From assembly GCA_002682825.1 (NCBI GenBank), contig NOKP01000054.1, positions 89,104 to 153,103 of the forward strand: DNA of 64,000 bases, written 5' to 3'. Below are positions 11,689 through 21,900 of the stretch, piece by piece (position 1 is the first letter of the stretch; every line of letters starts with the position of its first letter). The notes beneath the pieces are model-generated. The model ran no database searches, was not told where the DNA came from, and saw nothing but the letters and a program-made list of their open reading frames with translations. Source of the DNA: Neonectria sp. B-13. Lineage: Eukaryota > Ascomycota > Sordariomycetes > Hypocreales > Nectriaceae. A program made the translations under genes and the position numbers.

Positions 11689-13182
11689 ATGTCCATCTCG
11701 GGCGCCGTGACTTCAAACGACATCCCTCCTCCCTTACCTCCACTTTGAGACCTTCCCGACACTGAGCCAACACATCTTCCTCCAGAAATGCGAGACAAGC
11801 GAGACTTCGGATCCGACCCTGCGTCCTTTGCCAGCGGTTACGGGAGCATGGCCTCGTCTTTTGCAGAGAATACTCAACAACGAACGGAGAGGCATTGGCG
11901 ACTTCAATAGCAGCTTCAATTTCGCCAGGACGAAGGTTACTCCAGCTATTCCACTGGATGGTACGAGTGTGAGTGCTCTCCCGCCACTGGTTCATGGCTG
12001 CATACGAGTTCATGCCAGCTGGGCAGGAATAGATCAGCTAATAACTTTGGCGTTCACAGGACTCGCGAATGTCTGCAAACAGCCGCGTTCAGCCTTTCCC
12101 ACTGCCATTTCCAATTAAAATCCCCTGCCGATAGCCACGGTGACAGTATGAAGAAGAAACTTGATCGTTTCTGGATGCTGGAAAGGTCACCACCTCGGTC
12201 CCTTCCCAGTACCGAGCTACCACCTAGAAGCCCGCCGGCCGAGGGCAGGTTCCTTCCCGCGATCGGTGTTCCCGCCCAGCTCCCCATTCACACCCACATC
12301 ATCCTGGGTTCCCCAGTCCGGCTCACCGAGACACTCCGCAGTGCCTCTTTGCACTGCTCGACCAATGATGGCTCCGACATTGACCGCTTCCTACAAACTC
12401 GCGCTCAGAGGAACAACAGCAACGATACCACCTTAACACGAGGCAACTACGAGAATGGAGCCACTGGTATGAATATTAACGAGTCGCAATCTCTCAAACG
12501 GCTGCACATCAATGATGCGTACCTCCCGGCCGGTGGTCAGAAGCGGAGGGCAGCCAGCCCAACCGAAGAGCTCCTTCTTGCAACGGCAGAAGAGCTCAAG
12601 TAAGTATTAAACCTGATGATGCGATACCCTGCTCCATGTTGTGCCGCGAATGTTTTCGAGCAATTTTATTCATTGCCATTGGCATGGTCCGCGACTGGGA
12701 CGGAGCATCTACTGCTTACGAGAAGTTGAAAACATGCTCACCAAGCCGAAAAGCAATACAAATGCTCCGTCTGTGGAAACCGGTTCGGGAACAAGAACGA
12801 AGCGGAGCGTCATAAAAACACGCTCTATGTCCGCTGCCGTTATTGGTCCTGCTCAGCCCTCTCTGGATCCGATCGCGCCTTCCATGACTCAATTCATTGG
12901 CGTGGAGAGGCTGACGTGTGCGGCTACTGTGGCGGCGAGTTTCCGCGATCAGGGCCGGGCCCCAGGACGAATGGGCCCAGGATTACCACGAAATATGAGT
13001 GGGATGAGAGGACCCGACATCTACAAGAGACGCACAAGTTCAGGGAGTGCAGCTTGTCCAAGAAATTCTTTCGAGCGGGCCACTTCAGACAACATCTCAG
13101 GCACAGCCACGCAGGCACGTGCGGCAAATGGACCAACGCGCTGGAGAAAGCGTGCATGTTGGAGGAGGACCCGACGCCGTGA
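11689..13182 (+). pseudogene. Broken C2H2 zinc-finger protein gene
   Basis: The start region reads MSISGAVTSNDIPPPLPP, then TGA at 11746-11748 where a CGA codon is likely, then LPDTEPTHLPP and ASFASGYGSMASSFAE, then TAG at 11908-11910 where CAG is likely. A long frame with TEELLLATAEEL ends at a GTAAGT donor near 12600. The 3' part encodes zinc-finger sequence: YKCSVCGNRFGNKNEAERHK, VCGYCGGEFP, FRAGHFRQHLRHSHAGTCGK and ALEKACM, ending TGA at 13180. This layout matches a conserved Eurotiales C2H2 protein. The serine-rich segment usually found before the fingers is largely missing, and a further in-frame TGA precedes the first finger. Proposed changes at the stops are C to T. I judge it a decayed duplicate, not a functional gene. 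Confidence 0.7.
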
Positions 13183-13679
13183 AGGAAGTCGATGATCAGC
13201 AATGGCTTGGGGTTCAACAGGTCGACTGCCGCACTTGGACGTTTCACCCACCAATCCTTTGGTCACTTAGTAGGGATCTCGACAAGGTAGGGTTGTCCGC
13301 AATTGAATGGGCCCCTGGCTGGCGGGTTAAAGAGGATAAAAAAACAGGGTAGTATATAGGTTTAGTGTGCATGTTACCGGGGAGTTCTCACATCGTTCTG
13401 GGTTTTGACCAAGGGATCGGGATAGAGGGACGGGTCGGAGTACGGGGACAAGGCCGATTATAATTATTTTTGAGGGCGTTGTGAAATATGGGAATACGTA
13501 GCAATAATGGTGAATCGAGTAACAAGACTCGTCTGTCAGTGTCTCAGCTTGTTTGCTTGGTTTGCGAACTAATGTCTTGGTGTGTATTAAGAGGAGTCTA
13601 AGTCGTTGAAGATTGAATTTCCTATATGGTGGTTAGCCAATGTCAAGTTACACGAGATGGGAATTGCAAGCGGGCGCAC
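13183..13679. other. Intergenic between two gene fragments
   Basis: The sequence between the convergent C2H2 and BLM10 fragments. On the minus strand nothing after the BLM10 exon 1 donor resembles later BLM10 exons, so the fragment ends here. Confidence 0.45.
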
Positions 13680-14143
13680 CTCGTCAGGGTCAACACCATG
13701 CGCAGGAATCGGTCAGCAGCGGTGGCGTCCAAGCCTGGGGCAAGAGCCAGCGAGTAATAGAGCTTCGCCAGCTTCGCCCTGAGCTCCCTCGTCATCTCAA
13801 ACTTGAGATTGAGCCATCCCTGAAGCTCGCGTGTCCAGTGGAGAGCGCCGGGTGAGAAGTCTTCGGCCTTGATGGTGATGTAGAGCTGCTTGAGAATTCC
13901 CTGCAGGGCTGCATCACGCTGGGCTTCCTCCTCTACCTCGAACGGGAGCTGCTGAAAGTACGCAAAGGTGCGCGGGCGGTAGCGCTTCTTGTCGTCTTCG
14001 TCGGATTTGGAGTATGGAATGCCGGGGGAAGTGGCTCGGGAGATGGGCTCGTACGGCATAAAGTTGGCGAGGAGGTGAGATGCAGCCGTCGCCGGCAGGG
14101 CGGCGTGTGAGCCCGAGAGGCGAGGGCCAATGTTCTCGTCCAT
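13680..14143 (-). pseudogene. 5' fragment of proteasome activator BLM10/PA200 gene
   Basis: From ATG at 14143 the frame contains ASHLLANFMPYEPISRATSP, KKRYRPRTFAYFQQLPFEVE, LYITIKAEDFSPGALHWTRE, GWLNLKFEMTREL and LALAPGLDATAADRFLRMV. These are the hallmark N-terminal sequences of fungal BLM10, a HEAT-repeat activator of the 20S proteasome of about 1900 residues. Only about 155 residues are present. The frame runs to LTLTR and a GTGCGC donor at 13679, close to where the first intron is expected, after which no BLM10 sequence follows. There is no stop inside the fragment. It is therefore a truncated duplicate of the first exon; the intact gene must be elsewhere. Confidence 0.8.
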
Positions 14144-14200
14144 GATGGCGCGGATTTTGAGGCAGGCGGCGAAATGAGGGGATTGGGATTGCCGTCGCAA

Positions 14201-15742
14201 GGCTCGGGCGGCATGAATGGAGCAGAGAGCGGGCTCTTCGTCTCACTTCAGCAATCCTTGGGAATGAAGCGGAGGAAAAAATGTATAGAGCCAAGGATAT
14301 ACAAGAATAAGACCATGCGCGTCGAAGCTTAGGACTATTGGCAAACTTTGGAGGACGGAAGGCCCAGAAACATGGGAGCCTTCTTTCCTGGGGCTGCAAG
14401 AGAACCTGGAATTCTGGCCCCCAAGCGCGCAAAAATGCCAGAAGGCAGGAGCAGTACCGTCTAGGGGATGGTAACAAGCCCAAATGAGTCGACGCTCGAT
14501 TGACGAGGAGAAACTCCAGAGAGCACCAGCTTCGTGGCTCAGTGTCGATCTTTCCACGGATACTAAACATATTTTTAATCAACGCAGATATCTGCAATCT
14601 GTTGAACAAGATGATTCATGAAAATCCATGCCATTTTCCCCCTCAAGAACTGTCTTTGATGGATGCCTCAGCGTTTGCTGCTCCGCCATCTAATTCCTGT
14701 GGTCGTACGGTCACCACTTCGGTTGATCATCAGCCATTTCGCAACCGGTGGCAAAGTGGGTATTTCATCACGAGCTGCATGAAAGAGGCTGTATAGCAAC
14801 CCATCGAACAGCGAGGTATACGTGAGCTTCCGAACTGCCAGGGGCCAGAACGAGAAGAGGGTGTGTTGGGTGTGTTGATACATACAGTCCTGTCCTGGCT
14901 GTGCCGCGCTGACCGTGCGCGGCTGCATATGCAAGCCGGTTTCACTGGCCGAGTCTCAACAGTGTGGAGTGTCAGGCTCTCGCCATGACGGCCGCCATGT
15001 AGCATCGCATGCAGTCAAGTAGCTCTGTTGTACCAAGTATTGATGCATACATCTAGGCCAAGCGAGCTATCCAGGGGGTTGACATGATCCGACGGTTGGC
15101 TACCACCCCACCAGCTACATCCCTTTGAGGGTCCGAAGGCTCCTCAGAGGTATCAGCCCCACATCGCCCAGCGCAGGGTTTCTTATACTTCGATCGTCAC
15201 CAAAGTTCAGTGTGGTCATTTGTACCATTTTCGACGATTGGTCAAACATCTGTACAGTGAGCGGTACGGAGCCTTCGCACACTCAAAGGGATCAGAAAAG
15301 CCCGATACTAGTCCGGCTGCGGAGGCATGGCAGAGGAAGAGTAATCACGCTATCCTCTATGTAGAGTAGTAGGCGATTCGAAATGATCCCTTCAATACTA
15401 CGTAAAGCATCCTCTAGTCCACTTATTCATGGGCCAATCCCCTCATTAGTAGGAGCTAGGCGGTTGAGGTTTTGTATTGCTTTCTAACAGAGCATCACCC
15501 GTCTCTTTTCCCCCACAGATGATCATATAAGACTCATGTCGGGCACCTCGAGGTCTCAGAAATCCCGTATTGGTACGGTTGCAGAAGAAGAAAAATGCCC
15601 ACTATGATGCAATCACGTTGCCTTGAGGTGTGGCCAGAATCATCTACGTGTTGCTAGCAGGCCTACTGGTGACACTACCTAATCCAATAGCAAGCCGAGC
15701 ATCTCGGCCTGTCTCACCGTCTGCCCCTCGCCGTCCCGTTCT
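14201..15742. other. Intergenic, no gene recognised
   Basis: The 5' flank of the BLM10 fragment followed by about 1.2 kb with only short frames. No repeat shared with other parts of the window was noticed. Confidence 0.45.
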
Positions 15743-15991
15743 GTGGTTATGTCCTCAATCATGCGTGTCCTGAGGCGAGCGGGTTTCCTTTGCTTACTTT
15801 TTTCTTTCCTTCTTTTCGCGACCATTGGAGCGTTCTACATTCGCTTTCGGCCCGCATCTCTTAGTACCCCACCGGCCCAGCGCATCTACTACTCCGCTAT
15901 ACCTCAGCTCATTCACCAGTCACTGACGGAAGAGACAACGTCTAGAGCGGGGCGTCTCACTCAGCCATTCCATTACCCCCAGAGTCTGTGA
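15743..15991 (+). CDS. Short ORF with an N-terminal membrane anchor, uncertain
   Basis: The 82-codon frame begins with a basic stretch (MRVLRRAG) followed by a strong hydrophobic segment, FLCLLFSFLLFATIGAFYI, then RFRP, the layout of a type II membrane anchor or signal sequence. The rest is Ser/Thr/Pro-rich and ends in TGA. After it, another frame continues with proline/serine-rich sequence broken by stops, so this may be the 5' remnant of a larger gene for a Golgi or wall enzyme. I cannot name a family. Confidence 0.3.
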   Translation: MVMSSIMRVLRRAGFLCLLFSFLLFATIGAFYIRFRPASLSTPPAQRIYYSAIPQLIHQSLTEETTSRAGRLTQPFHYPQSL

Positions 15992-16310
15992 TTGGGCCGG
16001 TTTTGCAACCATCGCCATCTCTTCCTCATTCTTAACCTTAGACACCGTTACTTGTCTTCGCCTCCCAATATTCCACTGTGTTGTGTCTCCCGGTTCTGGT
16101 ATCCACCTGACCTGACCGGAAATCCCCTTTCCCCAAGTTCTCGCCACTACATTCCTTACTGGTCCTCTTACTCTTACCTCGCCAGCCACCGAAAGACTCG
16201 CCCCTCGCCACTCCAGCCGTGTCGTTCAAACACGTTTTGCCAGGAACTCTACTCTGTACTTCCACTCTTCCCCTTCCTGCACCCTCATCAATTCCCCGGC
16301 TTGGATCACC

Positions 16311-18009
16311 ATGGTGCGTACGCCCATTTACTAGGAACCTGAGGCTAGTCACTGACAAAGATGATCCAATAGCAAATCGAAGAGGCTCTACGTCAACACT
16401 GCAGTATTTCTGCAAAACGGCACTTTGTTGTCGTGATCATGGATGATGGTAGCCCAATGACCTTTTCGGGCTCCGGGCCTGCTAGACTCGATGTCGATGT
16501 TATGAGGCAGTTCTTTGACCTAGACAAATATCAGAAAGTCATGGACTCCTTGGATGCTAGTTAGTCTGCACTCATCTAGCGCTAATTTTGATACTTACAT
16601 TTTTCTAGGAGCAAGCCCATACGTTGATGATACACACGGTTTCGACTATCGGCAAATGTCGAATTTCGACGAATGCGATGTCCCTGGACGCCCAAGTCGC
16701 AAAAGACACCGAGCCCGCCACCGAGTCAACGACGGTGATGATATTCCCATGGTAGTCTCGACGACAAGGAAGAGGATTGAGATCGGCAATGCCCAGGACG
16801 TATGGAACTCTTACGAGCAGTGTTTCAAAAAGTGCCAGCAGACAGCATGCAAACTCATTGCCAAGGCGTGGGTCAAGGCTGTCGAACCAAAGAAACAATC
16901 TGTCCATCCTTACACGGGAGGTGACGAGAAGGCACCAGAGTGGTGGCCCAAACCGTGGGGCTTGACTGAGGGAGATAAGGTCCGCCACAGGGAGCCAGAT
17001 CATCTCTACAAGCGAGGTAAGATGATTAAAACATTTTGCACTTGGATAATCTAACAGGCTTCTAGAACGAGTTCACCTGCTAAATCACATCTTGAAAATG
17101 ATCGTGGAGCCGAACGACAAACAGCACCCCGACATTCAGAAACTGAATCTCACCGTTAAGAAGCTTGAGAAAATCACCACCGAGGCATTGTCAGCATTCT
17201 TCACCGACAAGGAAAACCCGGCCAACGCTAAAAAGCGGCTATACCTGAATGAAATCTTCAAGGTAGCTCGGCAAGAGGAGAGGTTCAAAAAGGAAGAGAT
17301 CGGTAGGTTGACCTAGCGCAAGTCTCTTCTACGATAGCCAGGCACTGACAGGTAGACAGATGGGACCACGGAAGTCAACGTGATGGCGGAAGACAAGATT
17401 CCAGACACTTACGGATCAGAAAACGATGATGGATCAACCACAAAGGACGAGGATGAACAAGACATGCCAGCAACGAAACTATCAACTGTGCAAGGCTTGA
17501 TTCCGACAGTTACTCCGGATCATAGTTCCGGCCCAGCCTTGCATGGCCCCCCTTTTCTTGGCGACTTGCCCGTGCGAGGGACTCAGTATGGACCTCCTAT
17601 GATATCGGACATTGCAACTGACCACCATGGGTTCGTGGAGGGAAGCAGCAGATCAGTTCACAACCAAACCTATGTTCATTCTCCAGGTGGAAATCTCGCG
17701 CTCGACATGGGAGCCCCCGCACCTCAAGATTCTAGCCGACGAGCGTCTCTCATAGGAGACTATTCCGGACAAAACGAAACCCACCTGTACAATCAACAGT
17801 GGCAGCCTAGTTCTACTGCATTAAACACACCGGGCATGTACTCATTCACCCAGCAGCAGACCAACCCATCAACAATGGCATTTGTCAACCCCGCCGTCCC
17901 AATGAACCCAAGCCAGTCTGTATGGGAGGCTCATGTGATGGCCTCTGGCACGGCTATGCCCCCGGCCACATCCCTATGTTCCGGGCCGGAGGCGTGCCAC
18001 AGTAAATAG
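16311..18009 (+). CDS. DUF2841 (AFUB_079030/YDR124W-like) helical-domain protein, 5 exons
   Basis: Exons 16311-16313 (the ATG alone), 16373-16559, 16609-17016, 17066-17302 and 17360-18009 keep phase and give 494 residues. Donors are GTGCGT, GTTAGT, GTAAGA and GTAGGT. Residues about 2-62 hold HFVVVIMDDGSP. A basic stretch (RPSRKRHRARHR) resembles a nuclear localisation signal. The helical domain follows: VWNSYEQCFKKCQQ, AKAWVKAVEPKKQ, HPYTGGDEKAPEWWPKPWG and RHREPDHLYK, continuing over the splice into LLNHILKMIVEP. The C-terminal 200 residues are disordered and Pro/Gln/Ser-rich. From memory, Pfam names this domain after yeast YDR124W and an A. fumigatus protein of the subtelomeric hrmA-associated cluster. 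The molecular role is unknown; nuclear regulation is inferred. The one-codon first exon is the weakest point of the model. Confidence 0.8.
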
Positions 18010-19859
18010 TGCATCCCTCGCCAGGATACAACTACAGGGATAACGACAACTGAGGACTTCCAAGAGTTAAGCCTGGTCCAGTTTCTCGCAACCGATTACA
18101 TTAGTCCGACAACTCGATGCTAATCTCTGTACTAAATCAACGAGTACGAGTTACCTTGGCATGACCTTGTGCGGGAAAGTTTACTAAGAAGCAAGAGTTG
18201 GTTTCATTGCGGCTAGTTCTATTCAAAGCTAGCTAGCACTTTCATCAAATTTGACTTAGCTGCGATGTATTGCTCGGCCATCGTCAGTAGAATTACCTAG
18301 TGTGGAGGTGTCTGGAATATCTGTCGTTCTAAATACTTCCATCCCATTTCGATGCCTCAACAGAGAGGGCAGAGCGTGCTGGTGTGCTACTAGTGATGAT
18401 CAATGTAACCGATAGACAGATTTACGTATCCAGAGCACACAGTTAGCTCTGTTAACTCCTCCTAGCTAGAGGAGAGCTGATATTCTTGCTCTGATTGCCA
18501 AGAACGTCGGGGTGTTTTCATATGTGCCCTATGGCCTGTGAATATACAATGAGGTGACAAAAGTTCCGAGGCAGGAGACACGTCTACACAACATTTGCCC
18601 ATGAATGGTGAGCCGAACAGGCTCCGCCAGAAGAGATTTTGGTCTAGTTGATCGTCCAAAGAGAGTATGGGAGACGTGAGCTGCGCAAGCCTACAGATCG
18701 TCTGACAGACAGACGGAGGGACCTTGCCGCGAGGATGACTAAGGGCGAGGGAGCCAGAAAGAGCCGGAAAGAGGGGAAATCCCTTAGACAGGGAGATCGC
18801 GGAAGGTCGCGACGATCAAGTCACAACAACACCAACTCTAGCAGATTAAGTATCAATTGAATCATCTTACTAGACCAGATTATCATCCTCTATTTAACCG
18901 TACTTTATTACACCTGACTTCGGCCCGTTAGACCGATACGACCCGGCCACGTGTCCGCCACCATCGCTGGTCATGAGTTCATCGCTGGGGCTGTCCATGT
19001 AGTCTGTCTAGGTAGCGGTCCCGGCTTCCGTATGGGCCTCTTGCAAAATTAACCAATTAGCCATTCAGTCATTCATCAGTCATTCAATATTCAGTTGTGT
19101 CAAGCTAATTTCCAGACACGAACCTCTCGTTCTCTACCAAGAAGATTTGTCTAATCTGTTATCGGTGACGTGACTTCGCTGACACATGCTAGATAACATT
19201 GAACAACCTTATCTATAGGAATCTTCCGCTCGTCTCCCATCTTTCTTACTGTACTGTACCAATTCTGACAATGAAGCAGATCATATTCCGAGAAACTATA
19301 CGCGAAGCATTATTGGGGGAAACAGCGGCACGATGCTACTGCTGGTGTCTTGAACTCCTCATTCGAGCGAAGAATAAAACCGAGAAGGTTATCAGGAAAA
19401 GAGGAAGACAGCTCGAGCACATCCGGAGACTATTCTCCTCGATTTCGGAGCGGAGGCATAGGCCAGCCTAGTTGCCTGGAGAGGAATGAAAAGGAAATCA
19501 GATCGCTAAAGAGAATCGCTTAGTCTAAGACATTCCGATCACAGCCATTGCTGAAGACTTCTAGCGAATATTAAAGGTCAGACTGGAGCAGCAGGCTTAG
19601 AATAGTCGGTAGTTCGCACAGTTTGTCTTTATCAATGCAATTTATTAGACGAGAAGCGTTTGCAACTATCACTACCCATGTCAGCATCTCAGTAGACGCG
19701 GCCACGAAAATACAGATCCAGCTTAGTTAGGTCATGTTTGTTGAAAGGCCGTGTGCTGCATCCACCACCACGAAAATGTACCAAGGGTCGGTCAGGCTCG
19801 CGATATTCCAGTGGGCTTTTTATCACGTTTAATTCTTGAACATCAGTGGTGGGGGTTCA
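18010..19859. other. Intergenic, no gene recognised
   Basis: The 3' flank of the DUF2841 gene followed by 1.8 kb with only short frames, for example at 18648-18860 and 19199-19471, without motifs. No terminal repeats were found. Confidence 0.45.
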
Positions 19860-20190
19860 ACTCTGTTCATGCCTCTGCAATGGCATCCTAGCTTGAACCA
19901 CTGCTTATCACTCCGAGTTAGTATCAGTTAGTGCCAATACACTATTGCATGCTGAACTTTGAAACAAGGCAACTGACCTCGAAGCTCTTCTGGCGGGACT
20001 GGAGATGCTTTTGAGACCCATACATCAATTCGGCGCCCTCCCGCAACTGAAGATCCCTGGCCCAACCGATTGGAACTGAGGGGACGGCGGCTCATTCGTC
20101 ACTTCTGAGTGTTCAATCTCAAACCGCGAAGGCTGAAGCACATTGTCCATGGAACAGGCGTGCCAGTCATCCAAAAGATGCAATGAAGAC
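19860..20190 (-). pseudogene. Fragment of gene family R2 (less mutated copy)
   Basis: On the minus strand this matches 54700-55010. It reads MDNVLQPSRFEIEHSEV and NEPPSPQF, and after a small deletion and frame change GWARDLQLREGAELMYGSQK. It keeps CAG codons where the 54-kb copy has TAG, so it shows the pre-mutation state. The protein family is unknown to me. The fragment is too short and too shifted to be functional. Confidence 0.6.
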
Positions 20191-20321
20191 AATATTAAGG
20201 ACAGTCCCCTCTGTTTTACATTGACATTGGTGTAAGGAGACGGGGCCGGCCAGAAGCCGAGCCCTCGGCGACCTTACCTTATAATCAGTTGTGTGGCGCC
20301 ATTTTTTAACGCTAGTTCAAC

Positions 20322-21001
20322 ATGGGAAACTCTGGAAACAACGATTGGTCGGGAGCAGGTGCGTCATTTGCGGTCAAGGGCCTTGATATCCCAGGTTTGC
20401 AAGTCTACGGAGGAGGTGTCTGCTTGACAATCAATCCTGGTGGCACAGGAACCAATGCCTATCATGGACTTGATTGTGCGTATTGGGTTTAAAGGGGCTC
20501 GCTGAAGGTCATCGTCTAGTTCAGTACCGGACAAAACTTGAAGTATCGACCAGGGAAGCTTGAGAGGCGACTGGAAGAGGGCCTTAGATTCTGCCTTCTC
20601 GTCATTAGACAGGCAAGTACGACTTCTTAAAGGATTACGACTGGTGTGGCAGGGAGCTGTGGTTTCTAGATATCAAGGGTGCTGATGTGCTTGAGCCACT
20701 GATGTGGTCCAGCAACTGGCTCAGCTTAAGCCACACTTCGACCGTGGCTCTCATCAAAGTGCGAGTTCTGCTCGACTTGCAGCCTATTCAGAACGCGGCC
20801 AGAGTGCTCCATGGAACCGTGTCACCACAGATCGTTGAGCTTGTTCACCGTCAACTCGATGGTAGCGTCGTCGAGGCACGTCCCGACATTCTCAAGAGCG
20901 GCACCGAGGAGATGGCTCGGTTTACTGAATCCATCAAAGCCCAAATAAGACAGATCTACAAGGCCGTCGAAAAGTACAAACTTCTGGAAGTGGGTGCTTG
21001 A
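20322..21001 (+). CDS. Small unknown protein, 3 exons
   Basis: Exons 20322-20475, 20520-20542 and 20609-21001 join in phase (introns of 44 and 66 bp; GTGCGT/CTAG and GTATCG/TTAG) to give 189 residues. The first exon is Gly-rich (MGNSGNNDWSGAGASF, then VYGGGVCLTINPGG). The middle reads GKYDFLKDYDWCGRELWFLD, and the C-terminus is helical and charged (TESIKAQIRQIYKAVEKYK). There is no signal peptide or membrane segment. I do not recognise the family. The tiny second exon of 23 bp is unusual, but without it all three frames are broken, and with it the reading is continuous. It lies between the DUF2841 and RRM genes, so it may belong to the same cluster; that is inference. Confidence 0.5.
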
Positions 21002-21780
21002 TGATCCAGCTACTGCCATTGGCGACAGACCTGAAGCGTACTCGACTCATTCGCGAGAGGAGGCTTTTTAACCAGTGGGTACAATTATGCGTCGTGAACT
21101 GAGACCCTTGGGGCTTTTGATATTATCAGGGCTTTGAGGAAGGTGCTCCGAATTTCGAAGCCAGTTCAAACGACGCCTTCTATTTCATGCATCCGACAGA
21201 TCAGAGTTCAGTGACAAGTGAAAGTTGGGAAGAACAATATACACGTATTAACCGTTGCATGTCATCTTAAGTAGAAAATCTCCATGAACCCTCCTCCATC
21301 TGTGGAGGCTTGAAGTAGCCCATGGCTTACACCTCATTTGCAATGGGCCTTGGCTTTGCTCAAGCGGACTTGGTCAGACCACTCACACTCCATATGAGGC
21401 CTCCTAAGCCTTCATGCTATTTAGCTTAACGTCAGAGGTTGACCAAATACTACAACGAGAAAGTAGGCATTCAGTCAAGGGATCTACCTACCAAACACAC
21501 TTCTCTTTTTCTTTTCTTTTAGTAGGACGTCACATGTCCGGCTCCTCATTCATTCATAGTTCTTGCAAGCCCTCGTTTCACTTAAAAAGCGTCTTGGAAA
21601 AGGGCTCCAGGCAACGTGAGCATGAAGGTGCAGCGCTTGCGCTGATCTGTGAGATCCAATTCTTTAGCTCCGTTGCTTTTCGCGCCAATTGGAATCTAGC
21701 CTTGCCTGGCTGCCTACTGTTGTGTAACGGGACGATGTCAACAGCAGTCACGGCCCCTTATGGATCATATGTGATGCCTT
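21002..21780. other. Intergenic upstream of a minisatellite
   Basis: A frame at 21414-21782 is open but shows no motif and runs into the tandem repeat. I see no supported gene. Confidence 0.4.
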
Positions 21781-21900
21781 GACCGCTGGTTTTATGCCTT
21801 GACCGCTGGTTTTATGCCTTGACCGCTGGTTTTATGCCTTGACCGCTGGTTTTATGCCTTGACCGCTGGTTTTATGCCTTGACCGCTGGTTTTATGCCTT
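21781..21900. repeat. Minisatellite, six perfect 20-bp units
   Basis: The unit GACCGCTGGTTTTATGCCTT occurs six times in a row without a single difference, preceded by a partial unit (GATGCCTT) and followed by a diverged TGTGG. The perfect identity indicates recent expansion or active homogenisation. Confidence 0.95.

Noticed and set aside
11366..12013. 215-codon minus-strand frame
   Set aside because: It lies antisense to the C2H2 pseudogene start and has no motif; composition explains it.
14201..14609. Minus-strand frame upstream of the BLM10 fragment as extra coding exons
   Set aside because: It overlaps the fragment in a different frame and shows no BLM10 similarity or acceptor/donor pair in phase.
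21781..21900. Possible CRISPR-like array
   Set aside because: The 20-bp units are directly adjacent with no spacers, and the genome is fungal; it is a minisatellite.
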